NCBI RefSeq assembly: GCF_033763495.1
Contig: NZ_JANRKL010000048.1
Location: 1 to 64,000, forward strand
Direction of reading: 5' to 3'
Length of the DNA stretch: 64,000 nucleotides
Origin: Haliscomenobacter sp033763495
GTDB taxonomy: Bacteria; Bacteroidota; Bacteroidia; Chitinophagales; Saprospiraceae
The notes under the pieces are model-generated. The model had not been told where the DNA came from. It worked only from the letters and a program-made list of their open reading frames with translations, and made no database searches. Both the position numbers and the translations under genes were made by a program. Below are positions 25,201 through 33,049 of this stretch, in pieces. Position 1 is the stretch's first letter. The number at the start of each line of letters is the position of its first letter.

Positions 25201-25622
25201 TGCGCACCTTGTTGCTGGACCTGCTGCAACAACACCCGGATTTCTTTATCCGAAAGGCAAAACTTATCCTTCAGGCCACTATCGTAACAAACCATGGCTT
25301 CTTGTACACCCGTTGGGTCGAGCCATTCAAATTCGGGTGCTGCTTTCTCTTGGGTGCCGTGACCACTGTAGTACAAGAGCACTACATCGTCTTTTCCGGC
25401 TTTGGCCAGGTGATCTTGGCCAAATAGTTTGCATATGTTTTGGTAAGTAGCATCCTGGTTCAGTAAGGTTAAACTTGGCGCTAGGTCAAAAGCTTTGGCA
25501 TAGGTGTTGCTCAAAAAATCTTTCATGGCGCTTACATCGTTCCGGCAACCATCTAGTGGGGTGATTTTTGAATCGGGATGATAGGTGTCGATGCCAATAA
25601 AAAGGGAATACAGTTTTTTCAT
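22263..25622 (-). CDS. Caspase-like (C14) protease fused to an alpha/beta hydrolase
   Basis: A 1119-residue protein without signal peptide or membrane segment, so cytoplasmic. Residues 1 to about 285 form a caspase/metacaspase-type domain with the catalytic dyad H88 (YYSGHGTQ) and C149 (FDCCHSGT), and the later MSACDRQEKAFE motif. Residues about 290-845 are beta-rich and unrecognised, probably several immunoglobulin-like or linker domains. Residues about 850-1119 are a lipase-like alpha/beta hydrolase: oxyanion HG at 860-861, nucleophile about S931 in ILAHSMGGLVSRYYI, a likely Asp near 1072-1076 and His near 1099-1100. The protein can therefore carry both protease and (phospho)lipase/esterase activity. 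It is divergent from an ECF sigma factor, 134 bases apart, and followed by a lipoprotein. A stress or cell-death effector role is an inference. Confidence 0.88.
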   Translation of the reverse strand: MKKLYSLFIGIDTYHPDSKITPLDGCRNDVSAMKDFLSNTYAKAFDLAPSLTLLNQDATYQNICKLFGQDHLAKAGKDDVVLLYYSGHGTQEKAAPEFEWLDPTGVQEAMVCYDSGLKDKFCLSDKEIRVLLQQVQQQGAHVVTIFDCCHSGTMTRAIDDVNHGKSRQFFFPDRTEARPYASYLNGHFVKNFPQGPRPNQLPLATHLMMSACDRQEKAFELKNQRGMFSFNLLNVLANDPNVSYADLYTRCQASMFRSVEKQHPQFEPIAGFNPYQKFLNLGSASDLTQRRVYLLSANEKNAWNINCGAIHGLSTELNKIAEFEIVDRKTGKAIGRASTSSVGFQDSTVVLANNLALDMNGSYDARLLSLPSTPYTIALKTTEKGKKRYQAYLSAQQKMGKTRLSPYFELVEGKVGGKYRLDLDQDVLEIFNQESNTLLKRIGGDDDDKVFELAIEILDGMAKWEQNLMLDNRSTLFNRNAFQITAKNSDTGQVLTKGIIDPANPNTEVINVQLGKNLNGQYILPLDLELKNATAATLFCKALYFSGKYGVVSLNGDYLTADEIPGQDQFVQPQFLEFEVPNGKKESVEIVKFIISTTKINEDFLLEKDDLEGLGETTEFWKASNKGVADLSSTRDLVKKGQDKKAPENDWFSKTIIFKISVQAGEINKTETKLAGGKITIKGHDTFRANVSLSSAGSSTRDLNSVASLPQILGWNNLMSLEYSSRDLSSSSADTLELNDLQNDADLEKNPLLIELDEQLKEGEFILPLTFDGEDFIPVGEAKANNSGKVEVAIRSIPDVKAESKSVFRALKLCFFKVVLGNDNLNKLCWIEYKDGEPIYHDTGVKEKVSAAKNILLVVHGIIGNTQEMAMGMEQALRDKTVDLVLAYDYENLNSTIDANAGKLKEALAAVGIKAERRGMLRKKFTILAHSMGGLVSRYYIEQLGGNTVVTKLILAGTPNGGSNLANLTKYRDNALLLLPLAINIGLAIPGIASIMGILNGSKKLTISLEQMNFNDKSNFLKNLEQSKDPGIPYYVVAGHLDQFLETDNQAKRLVNKLFKNVAALFYTEANDIAVDVTSIQRVPNKRKPAPLFFDVKCHHLNYFTVGDSLNKILDLLKK

Positions 25623-25756
25623 AGTATGTTGGTTTTTTAGATAACGAAAAGTACTAATTTTAATTTTTAGTGAAAATTTTTTCTAAAAATTAAAGCAGAA
25701 AAGCAACGTTTTTTAGCCCGGGATTGTACTAGGGTAAAAAACATTCGAGCACCTAT

Positions 25757-26296
25757 ATGGAAAACCGTGAAATGGCTGATGTACTGGAGGGTTGCCGCCG
25801 CAAGGATCGTGCAGCTCAGAAGGAACTGTACCGGCAGTTTTACGGTTACGCCATGTCGATTTGTTTGCGCTATTGTGACAATGAAGATGAGGCGATTGAA
25901 GTAGCCAACGATGCTTTTTTGAAAGTTTTTCTAAACATCAAACGTTACGATCCTCAACTGCCTTTTAAACCGTGGTTTCGACGAATTTTGATCAATACGG
26001 CGATCAATCACATCAAGCAGAAACAGAAACTCAAAATCGGCACACTGATGGACACTGAATACAACATCCCCGACACTGAAGAAATCCTGGCCAGGTTGGG
26101 CTTCCAGGAATTGATGAAACTGGTGCGATCGCTTTCCACCGCATACCGCACCGTATTCAATTTGTATGTACTGGATGGCTTTACCCATGAGGAAATTTCA
26201 CAGCAGCTGGGAATTTCAGTTGGGACATCTAAATCGAATTTATCCAAAGCAAGGGAGCGTTTGAGGCAATTGATCTTGCAACAAATGCAACAATAG
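25757..26296 (+). CDS. ECF-type RNA polymerase sigma factor
   Basis: A 179-residue sigma-70 family factor with only regions 2 and 4. Region 2 is seen in LYRQFYGYAMSICLRYCDNEDEAIEVANDAFLKVF (core and -10 binding) and region 4 as the helix-turn-helix FTHEEISQQLGISVGTSKSNLSKARERL. ECF factors are normally held by a membrane anti-sigma protein. The following gene, 48 bases downstream, encodes a membrane protein with a short cytoplasmic N terminus that fits this role. It is divergent from the caspase-hydrolase gene, which makes that gene a candidate target, although no shared promoter motif could be identified by eye. Confidence 0.93.
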   Translation: MENREMADVLEGCRRKDRAAQKELYRQFYGYAMSICLRYCDNEDEAIEVANDAFLKVFLNIKRYDPQLPFKPWFRRILINTAINHIKQKQKLKIGTLMDTEYNIPDTEEILARLGFQELMKLVRSLSTAYRTVFNLYVLDGFTHEEISQQLGISVGTSKSNLSKARERLRQLILQQMQQ

Positions 26297-26343
26297 GCAA
26301 AGGGCAATCAAATTTTTGCCCCACTACACAGACTTTAATTGCC

Positions 26344-27681
26344 ATGAAGGATTTTGTAGATGATTTGTACAGACGGGCTTCAGAAGATCCAGACATCCCC
26401 TTCAATGAGGAGGCATGGAACCGGATGGATCAAAAATTGGACTACGCAGCGCGGAAGCGCAGGAGGGGACTGTTTTGGCTATTCTTTTTATTGTTTGTTT
26501 CATTGAGTGCTGGTTTACTCTGGGGCATCCAGGGAATGGGTGCTTTTGAGCAAAAAGTTAAAAAAGAAAAATACACTGGCCCGGTTGCGGGAAATGAACA
26601 AACCAATCAAAAGAACAGGGTCAAGACAGAGCAAAATACCTCCCTGCAGGAAACTGAAAATATTCAAACGGAGGAATTCAGCGCGGATGTTGTCGCAGCT
26701 AAAGACCCAAAAGAACAAGAAAATGTGAACCAGGCGGGCAACCAAACGCCTATTCCCAAAACTGCACCACGCTTATTTGCACCCAAGCAGGGTCCTCGAA
26801 AGCAGGCTAAATCTTCGTCTGGAAATCGAACTGGCTCAGAAGTTTTAGCCAATCAGAAAAGCACCAAATTGGCCGAGGACCTTGCTGTTGTTTCAGCCAG
26901 GGAAAATGGAAGCAATAAAGTCCTTGATTCTCTTCTAAGGGATCATCAAGTTGATTTGGCCGCTCTTCAACTGGACATTTTACCCGGAGCAAGGGGATTG
27001 AACCCGATTCAATATACCAATTTACCGGAGGTAGATCAGACTATTCAAATCAATCCTGCAACAAAGCCTATTCCTGCCGCTAGATCCTGGGGCATCGGCC
27101 TGAGCGCTGGCCCTGATTTAGCCTCGGTGAATGCCAATGGCAGTACTGCTTACGGCTTAAATGCTGGTTTGGCCTTTGATTACCGCCTTGGCAAACGTTG
27201 GGTGTTTCAGGCATCCGGGCAATATTTACTAAAAAACTACATCGCTGATCAGAAAGAATACGTTGCTCCAAAGGGTTTTTGGCCCACCCGTTCGTATCCA
27301 AACTCCACGGAAGGCACCTGTGATATGTTGCAATGGAGTGTAGACTTGAGGTACAACTGGTTGGCCAAGCCCAAGTTTCAAAGTTTTGTATCCCTCGGAT
27401 CTTCTTCCTGGACCATCCTGAAAGAGGAATATGAATTTTATTACGCCAAAGATTATCCGGGATTGCTTTATCATTGGTCGAGCAGCCAGGATAAAAATTA
27501 CTGGTTTTCCATGACCCAGATGGGGATTGGAATTGAGAAGACCATTCGGCCAGGCTTAAGTTTGCAAGTCAATTGGTTTGCACAAATGCCCCTGAAAGGT
27601 GTGGGCAATGGAAAAGTGGAGATTTATTCCAGCGGTTTGGGCTTTATGGTGCACAAACAGATGGGAAAGTTGAAGAAGTGA
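26344..27681 (+). CDS. Putative anti-sigma-like membrane protein with C-terminal beta-barrel-like domain
   Basis: A 445-residue protein. Residues 1-40 are cytoplasmic and resemble the start of Bacteroidota proteins encoded after ECF factors (DDLYRRASEDPDIPFNEEAWNRMDQKL). A single membrane segment follows at about 43-65. Residues about 70-235 are a low-complexity, K/N/Q-rich linker. Residues about 240-445 are amphipathic strands with aromatic ends (WGIGLSAGPDLASV to SSGLGFMVHKQ), typical of porin-like or opacity-type outer-membrane domains. If both parts are real the chain would link inner and outer membranes. It probably controls the sigma factor encoded just upstream. Confidence 0.75.
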   Translation: MKDFVDDLYRRASEDPDIPFNEEAWNRMDQKLDYAARKRRRGLFWLFFLLFVSLSAGLLWGIQGMGAFEQKVKKEKYTGPVAGNEQTNQKNRVKTEQNTSLQETENIQTEEFSADVVAAKDPKEQENVNQAGNQTPIPKTAPRLFAPKQGPRKQAKSSSGNRTGSEVLANQKSTKLAEDLAVVSARENGSNKVLDSLLRDHQVDLAALQLDILPGARGLNPIQYTNLPEVDQTIQINPATKPIPAARSWGIGLSAGPDLASVNANGSTAYGLNAGLAFDYRLGKRWVFQASGQYLLKNYIADQKEYVAPKGFWPTRSYPNSTEGTCDMLQWSVDLRYNWLAKPKFQSFVSLGSSSWTILKEEYEFYYAKDYPGLLYHWSSSQDKNYWFSMTQMGIGIEKTIRPGLSLQVNWFAQMPLKGVGNGKVEIYSSGLGFMVHKQMGKLKK

Positions 27682-27684
27682 AAC

Positions 27685-28110
27685 TCAAATCAAACTTGCC
27701 AAATCTACATTCAAAACATTCGAAAAAGAAGTATTTTGAGTTTGAATTCCTTGCCCTTTCGTGTATTTCTGCCAGGAATTGCTGACATAATCGTACACAA
27801 AACCTTCTATGGTACCATAGTCAAACTCGTCGATCAAACGTTGTACTTTTTTGAAATCATTTTTGACACCGTTGGGGTGGCAAACTTCAATGATTACAGG
27901 AGTTTGATAGGTTTTATTGTTGTACAAAGATACATCAGGTACTGGACTGGTTTGGCCTTCATCAATCATGGTTTCGGGCAAGGGTTCTAGCTCAATGCTA
28001 CCTTCATGGTAAAAAAGTATACCTAAACCAGTAGTTAATTTGCTGATGATTCTTTGGTGCTCTTTCGGAGCGTTTATGCCCATTTCCATTAATTGTTCTG
28101 GAAAAATCAT
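27685..28110 (-). CDS. Uma2-family (DUF820) PD-(D/E)XK nuclease-like protein
   Basis: A 141-residue protein of the Uma2 family. The family core is seen: acidic strand with PVPDVSLYNN, then TPVIIEVCHPNG, equivalent to PD-(X)n-E-x-x of the nuclease superfamily; as in many Uma2 proteins the final Lys is replaced. Family biochemistry is poorly known, although members occur in many copies in Cyanobacteria and Bacteroidota and are called endonucleases by homology. The start at 28110 is chosen over an upstream Met with an atypical extension. Convergent with the ECF operon, 3 bases after its end. Confidence 0.75.
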   Translation of the reverse strand: MIFPEQLMEMGINAPKEHQRIISKLTTGLGILFYHEGSIELEPLPETMIDEGQTSPVPDVSLYNNKTYQTPVIIEVCHPNGVKNDFKKVQRLIDEFDYGTIEGFVYDYVSNSWQKYTKGQGIQTQNTSFSNVLNVDLASLI

Positions 28111-28164
28111 GATGGTACTTTTTTCAAAGTTACGATCTATATGTTGATTACACAAGATGTAGGC

Positions 28165-28971
28165 TTAAAGTACAAGCAATTCATCTCCAATCCGCACGAT
28201 TCCACTTTCCAAAGCTATCAAATTCATCCCGAACAACACTTTATTTCCTTGGGTACGATAAGTCGCCAGCGTTTTGAGCGGATCGCCACCCTGATGGCGA
28301 ATCCCAGTATTTTGATCTGTGGTGGTCAAAATGCAGCGACCACAAGGCTTGATGCCTCGGAAAGACACTCCGCCAATCAACAGGTCGCTCCAGGTGTCCT
28401 CCTGATAAGCCGCAGCACCAGCAAATACAATATTGGGTCTAAAACGATTCATCGGAACCGGTTCTGCCAGGCGTTGATTCAAATCGGCAAGAGAGTTTTC
28501 ACCCAGCAACAAATAGGGGTAAGCGTCGGCAAAACTTACATTCATTGGCATTTGTACTCGCTCAGGCTCTACTTGCCTTGGTGAGTCATCAGGAAGATAA
28601 ACCAAACGTATTTTTGATTCCAGTGCCTCACTCAACCAGGCATCGGCGGCATTGTCCACAGCCAGTGCTTCACAAAAGTCATCCCAGATTTGTACCGTAA
28701 ATCGCTCAGTAGAGTCGGTCTGGAGAGGTATCTGGAGCAAGCCCAGTTCCGGTTTGGTTCGATGCCGAATGATTAAATGTTCAGGAGAAATTTCCGTTTC
28801 CAGCAAAGCCATGGCACCAAATTCCCGCTGGGTTAGGAATCGATTTTCCTCATTGATCAAGAGCCAGCGGCGATCATGTTGAAAGCCCCTTTCTGTAACC
28901 AGTGCTTCCTGAACGGCAATCCCTGCCAGTGATTTGACGGGGTAAATATGGAGTTGGGTGATGCTGAACAT
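28165..28971 (-). CDS. MOSC-domain protein (YcbX/mARC-like)
   Basis: A 268-residue protein with the MOSC N-terminal beta barrel (ITQLHIYPVKSLAGIAVQEA) and a MOSC domain. The probable molybdenum-ligating Cys is in GIKPCGRCILTTTDQNTG. Related proteins (YcbX, mARC) bind Mo cofactor and reduce N-hydroxylated compounds. Cytoplasmic, with no signal peptide. The start at 28971 fits the family and lies 16 bases after the start predicted from the promoter-like box at 28994-29001; an in-frame Met 39 codons upstream would overlap the divergent kinase gene and is unlikely. Confidence 0.87.
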   Translation of the reverse strand: MFSITQLHIYPVKSLAGIAVQEALVTERGFQHDRRWLLINEENRFLTQREFGAMALLETEISPEHLIIRHRTKPELGLLQIPLQTDSTERFTVQIWDDFCEALAVDNAADAWLSEALESKIRLVYLPDDSPRQVEPERVQMPMNVSFADAYPYLLLGENSLADLNQRLAEPVPMNRFRPNIVFAGAAAYQEDTWSDLLIGGVSFRGIKPCGRCILTTTDQNTGIRHQGGDPLKTLATYRTQGNKVLFGMNLIALESGIVRIGDELLVL

Positions 28972-28993
28972 AAATCGTTTGGTTTTAGGGTAC

Positions 28994-29001
28994 CAAAGAT
29001 A
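28994..29001 (-). promoter_or_regulatory. Candidate -7 box for the MOSC gene
   Basis: On the minus strand this reads TATCTTTG, a full TAnnTTTG match. The start would be near 28987, leaving a short leader to the ATG at 28971. The -33 region is not clear. Confidence 0.4.
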
Positions 29002-29076
29002 TGGATTTACCCATTCATCAATTCGAATAAGCAGCAAAATTGTATCTTGCATTAGACTTCCAAAACCGCTGTGAGA

Positions 29077-31002
29077 ATGCGTACCCAAAAACTGATGATA
29101 ATTTTGTGGTGTTGCCTACGTACCATGGTGGCGAGCTTTGGCCAAATAACTTTTGATGGTTTAATCCAAGCAAGTAACAATGCCTCGAACGATACCTTGC
29201 GCATCAATGCTTGCAATGAATTGGCTCGATTGTATATTCCCGATTCTCTGGCTTTAGCTGAAAATTGGGCAAATCAGGCCTACGCTCAGGCCCAAAAAAT
29301 CAATTACACCAAAGGTCTAATTTATGCCGCCAAAAACAAAGGTTTAATTGCTGACTATCGCGGTGAGTTAAGCAAAGCGATCAACCATTATGATGCCGGA
29401 ATCAAAATGTGTGCTCAATCCACAAAATGGGAAAAAGAACGGATTGATTTTATTGCCAATAAAGGGGTAGCTTATTATTTTGCCGGGGATATGGGGAAGG
29501 CAATCCAGTTTTACAGCATAGCAGAAAAAGCATTATCCAAAGATCAAAGCAATCCTACCTATGCCAAGGTAATCAATAATTTAGCCAGTGTTTACCGGAA
29601 TTTGAAAAGGTATCCTGACGCCATTCGGATGTACAAAAAATCATTGTTCATCAAAAAACAAACCCTGGACAGCATTGGTATTGCGAATACCCTGAACAAC
29701 ATTGGCCTTTGTTATGCCTACCAGAATTTACCCCGGGAAAGTATCAAGTTCCTTACCCAGGCTCAAAATGCCTACCGTGCTATAGGGCAAACTTCTGATA
29801 TGTTGAGTGTGAATGTTTCTCTTGCCGTCGCTTACAACGAGTTAGGACAATTGGTTAAAGCCAAAGCGTTATTGAAACAATCTATCCTTTTACCCAACTT
29901 AAAGCTCCCCGTTCACGACCTGACACAGGCCAAATTGTTGTATGCGAAAATCCTTTACGGCGACAAGGAATACCAGAAAGCACTGGGCGTTTTGCAAGAA
30001 ATTGAACCGGAAATCCTTAAAACCAATTTTCTTAAAAGTAAGGTTACTTTTTATGAATGGAAGGCTTATGTGCTGAAAGCTTTACAAGAAAAAGATGCAG
30101 CATATCAAGCTTTGATTCAGCATAAATTTTACCTGGATACCCTGAATGCGGAAGCCAAAATGAGTTTGGAAAAAGACATGGAGGCCAAATACCTCAACCA
30201 GGAGAAGGAAGCTCAAATCCAAATTCAAAAATTGCAGATCCTGAAAAACAAAAGGGAACGACTGGTTTTTGTTTTTGCCATGCTGGTGCTCTTGCTTATT
30301 TTGGGCTTTGCTTATCGTTTATCCATGCAACGCAAAAGGGCCAATCAGCTATTGGGCGAAAAAAACAAGGTAATTCAACAAGCTCTGGAGGACAAAGAAA
30401 CCTTGCTTAAAGAAATCCACCACCGGGTAAAAAACAACCTGCAAATCATTTCCTCCTTGTTGAGTTTGCAATCGCGGAGGGTCGAGGATCCCAAAGTTTT
30501 GGAAGCCATCCAAGATGGCCAGAATCGGGTACAATCGATGGCTTTGATTCATCAAAACCTTTACCAGGATGAAAACCTTGTTAAAGTGGACGCCCAGCTT
30601 TACATCGATCAATTGATTGAAAATCTGGTCCGTAGTTACAACGTGAACCCGGACGGGGTTACTTTTTCCAAAAACATTGATGAGTTGACCCTCGATGTGG
30701 ATACCCTCATTCCATTGGGTTTAATTTTAAATGAACTGATCAGCAATACCCTGAAATACGCTTTTGAACCAAATAAACCGGGCCAGGCCTACTTGAGTTT
30801 GAAACAACAGGAAAACGGCCTGTTGCTAAAAATAGCTGACAATGGCAAGGGGTTTCCACCCCATATTGACTTGAAAAGCTTAAAAAGTTTGGGGTTCCGC
30901 CTCATTTATTCCTTCACCAAAAAACTCAATGGTGTACTAAAAACCTGGAATGAGCAGGGCGCCCATGTAGAAATATTTATTCCACACTCAAAATTGAGCT
31001 GA
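29077..31002 (+). CDS. TPR sensor histidine kinase (HisKA_2 type)
   Basis: A 641-residue sensor. An N-terminal signal sequence (about residues 1-23) is followed by a periplasmic array of TPR repeats (about 30-370; for example AKVINNLASVYRNLKRYPDAI), a helical linker, one membrane segment at about 393-413, a coiled coil, then a HisKA_2 domain with the phospho-acceptor His in LKEIHHRVKNNLQII (about residue 447) and an HATPase domain (LNELISNTLKYAF; ADNGKGF). The ATG at 29077 is preferred to an upstream GTG at 29071. The stop overlaps the next ATG by one base (TGATG), so the pair is translationally coupled with the regulator. The signal is unknown. Confidence 0.92.
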   Translation: MRTQKLMIILWCCLRTMVASFGQITFDGLIQASNNASNDTLRINACNELARLYIPDSLALAENWANQAYAQAQKINYTKGLIYAAKNKGLIADYRGELSKAINHYDAGIKMCAQSTKWEKERIDFIANKGVAYYFAGDMGKAIQFYSIAEKALSKDQSNPTYAKVINNLASVYRNLKRYPDAIRMYKKSLFIKKQTLDSIGIANTLNNIGLCYAYQNLPRESIKFLTQAQNAYRAIGQTSDMLSVNVSLAVAYNELGQLVKAKALLKQSILLPNLKLPVHDLTQAKLLYAKILYGDKEYQKALGVLQEIEPEILKTNFLKSKVTFYEWKAYVLKALQEKDAAYQALIQHKFYLDTLNAEAKMSLEKDMEAKYLNQEKEAQIQIQKLQILKNKRERLVFVFAMLVLLLILGFAYRLSMQRKRANQLLGEKNKVIQQALEDKETLLKEIHHRVKNNLQIISSLLSLQSRRVEDPKVLEAIQDGQNRVQSMALIHQNLYQDENLVKVDAQLYIDQLIENLVRSYNVNPDGVTFSKNIDELTLDVDTLIPLGLILNELISNTLKYAFEPNKPGQAYLSLKQQENGLLLKIADNGKGFPPHIDLKSLKSLGFRLIYSFTKKLNGVLKTWNEQGAHVEIFIPHSKLS

Positions 31003-31616
31003 TGGCCAACATCCAAGTCCTCATTGTAGAAGACGAACCATTGATCGCTGAGGATATTTGTGAACACCTGAGCAATGTAGATTATAGCGTATTAGCCATT
31101 GCCTACAACAAAAGCCAGGCGTTAAAGGTGCTGGAGCAACAAATTCCAGATATGATTCTTTTGGACATTAACTTGGGGGGGAATCTCGATGGCATTGAAA
31201 TTGCCCACCTGATCAATCAAAAATACCAGGTACCTTTCATCTTTTTAACTTCGTACGCCCACAAAAGTATTCTCGATCAAGCCAAAGTTACCTGGCCAAT
31301 GGGCTATATTGTAAAGCCATTTTCTGAAAAAGACCTTTTTTCAAGCATTGAAATAGCCCTGTATAATTTTTCACAAAATGCTCGACCACACAATTTAAAC
31401 CTGGAACGGATTAATCAGGTGTTGCTTTCACCGCTCACCGAGAAAGAATTCCAGGCCCTTCAAGATATTTATCAGGGGCTTACCAATAAGCAAATGGCTG
31501 AAAAACAATTTGTTACTGTGAATACCATCAAGACCCACCTGAAAAACCTTTATGACAAACTTGAGGTAGGATCTCGTTCTGAAGCGATGGCAAAACTCCG
31601 CAACCTGATTACCTGA
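31002..31616 (+). CDS. Response regulator with LuxR-type HTH output
   Basis: A 204-residue regulator. The receiver domain has the acidic pocket VEDEP and phospho-acceptor D55 in MILLDINLGG, with conserved T and K in FLTSYAHK and YIVKPFSEKD. The C-terminal domain (about 140-204) is a LuxR/GerE helix-turn-helix: LTEKEFQALQDIYQGLTNKQ and VNTIKTHLKNLYDKLEV. Cognate to the TPR kinase encoded just upstream. A run of two short palindromes at 31617-31643 follows the stop. Confidence 0.92.
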   Translation: MANIQVLIVEDEPLIAEDICEHLSNVDYSVLAIAYNKSQALKVLEQQIPDMILLDINLGGNLDGIEIAHLINQKYQVPFIFLTSYAHKSILDQAKVTWPMGYIVKPFSEKDLFSSIEIALYNFSQNARPHNLNLERINQVLLSPLTEKEFQALQDIYQGLTNKQMAEKQFVTVNTIKTHLKNLYDKLEVGSRSEAMAKLRNLIT

Positions 31617-31733
31617 AGTGATTGTAAAATCACCCATTTGGGTGAAGGAACTGAAAATTATTCCCAATAATTTTGATTCCTGTATTTCATGACCTAAAAT
31701 GGTAAACCCATCAACCACATAACCCACATTCCG

Positions 31734-32288
31734 ATGAAAAAAAACATTTGTTTTGTTTTTGCCTGCATCCTGGTAAGTTTACAACTTATGGCCCAAAAAG
31801 AGCAGGAGCCTATTTGGTTGACCCTTAAACCCAACGAAGCTTTCAGTGTGAAAGGAAACCTGAAGGACGGTAAAATCATGCCCGACTTATCCTGGGCCTG
31901 GAATAGTGCCGTAGCTTGTTTTCCACAAACGCAGGCGCAAAAATTTACGGGAAAACATGTACTCTATGCCTTGGACCTGCCCAGTTTTTCTGAAATGGAG
32001 GTTTGGCTGGTACCAGCAGATGAGCAAGCCAACTTTAGCATCTACGCTTACGAAGTAGGAAAGGTTGCAAACAACAACACGGTACCCAATTTGAGTTCGT
32101 GTATTCGTTGTGAAGCAGAACACAAGTGGGATTACAAAAAGCGGGGCCAAACACAGGACCATACTCGCCGAATCCACGATATTTTAGCCATCAACAATCC
32201 TTATCAGGTCGTCATTGGAGTGGTTGGGGCCAATGGGCTGCAAGAAGGAGACTTTACCTTGCATCTGAAAATCAATAAATCCAAATAA
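31734..32288 (+). CDS. Secreted protein of unknown function
   Basis: A 184-residue protein with a Sec signal peptide (cleavage near LQLMAQ). The mature part is beta-rich, with two or three Cys and a GDFTLHLKI end that resembles the last strands of jelly-roll or pre-peptidase-type domains, but I do not recognise the family. A full -7 box (TAATTTTG) lies at 31668-31675. Followed by a good intrinsic terminator, so probably monocistronic. It may be a target of the regulator upstream, which is only a neighbourhood inference. Confidence 0.75.
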   Translation: MKKNICFVFACILVSLQLMAQKEQEPIWLTLKPNEAFSVKGNLKDGKIMPDLSWAWNSAVACFPQTQAQKFTGKHVLYALDLPSFSEMEVWLVPADEQANFSIYAYEVGKVANNNTVPNLSSCIRCEAEHKWDYKKRGQTQDHTRRIHDILAINNPYQVVIGVVGANGLQEGDFTLHLKINKSK

Positions 32289-32295
32289 ACGAATG

Positions 32296-32356
32296 CTTTA
32301 TGGCGCAGGGCAATTGGACTTAAGTGCCTATTGCTGAGCGCCATAAAGACCTTTTT
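32296..32356 (+). terminator. Intrinsic terminator after the secreted protein gene
   Basis: CTTTATGGCG (32296-32305) pairs perfectly with CGCCATAAAG (32339-32348), with further pairing inside (GCAAT with ATTGC), followed by CTTTTTC at 32351-32357. Confidence 0.7.
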
Positions 32357-32458
32357 CAGTGGAGATCAAATAATATTCCGGACATAGTTATTAGCCCTGA
32401 TAAAAAAAGCCCACCTTCACCGGGTATTCATCCAATAACTTGTGTTCAATCCAACTAC

Positions 32459-33037
32459 ATGTCAAAAACATCCCCATTGAAAAATGAGCTCCCTAGTGAT
32501 GAAATCATTGTCAGTCAAACCCAGGCTTGGATCAAAAAAGTAATCATTGCTTGTAATTTTTGCCCATTTGCGCAGCGCGAAGTCCAAAGAGGCAGTATCC
32601 GTTACCTGGTTGTTCATTCGGAAGACATAGACGTTTGTATGGAAGCCATGTTTGCTGAATGTGGGCGCTTGGATGAAGATGAAAACATCGAAACCACCCT
32701 GGTGATTTTTCCAGGTGTATTTACCTCCTTCAAAGACTACCTTCTCCTGATCGAAAATTGTGAAGACATGCTTGTGGTCAATGATTATGAGGGCGTTTAC
32801 CAGGTGGCAAGTTTTCATCAAGATTACCAGTTTGCAGGAACCCTTGTTGATGATGCTGCCAATTACACCAACCGTTCTTTGTATCCCATGCTGCATTTGT
32901 TGCGCGAAACCAGCATTGACCGTGCACTAGACAATTTTCCCAACCCTGAAAATATTCCCCAACAGAACATTGAATACGCCCATAAAATGGGCCTCCAGCG
33001 GATGAAGCTGCTCCGGGACGCTTGTTGGAATGGCTAA
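32459..33037 (+). CDS. DUF1415 family protein
   Basis: A 192-residue cytoplasmic protein of the DUF1415 family. The signature CNFCPFAQREVQRGSIRYLV near residue 32 (Cys pair C-N-F-C), a central VIFPGVFTSFKDYL and VASFHQDYQFAG are clear. The family has no established activity; the conserved Cys pair suggests metal or redox chemistry. The start at 32459 is chosen as the first Met before the conserved domain, since upstream in-frame codons run into the terminator of the previous gene. Convergent with the DEAD-box gene. Confidence 0.85.
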   Translation: MSKTSPLKNELPSDEIIVSQTQAWIKKVIIACNFCPFAQREVQRGSIRYLVVHSEDIDVCMEAMFAECGRLDEDENIETTLVIFPGVFTSFKDYLLLIENCEDMLVVNDYEGVYQVASFHQDYQFAGTLVDDAANYTNRSLYPMLHLLRETSIDRALDNFPNPENIPQQNIEYAHKMGLQRMKLLRDACWNG

Positions 33038-33049
33038 AACAAGCCGTGG

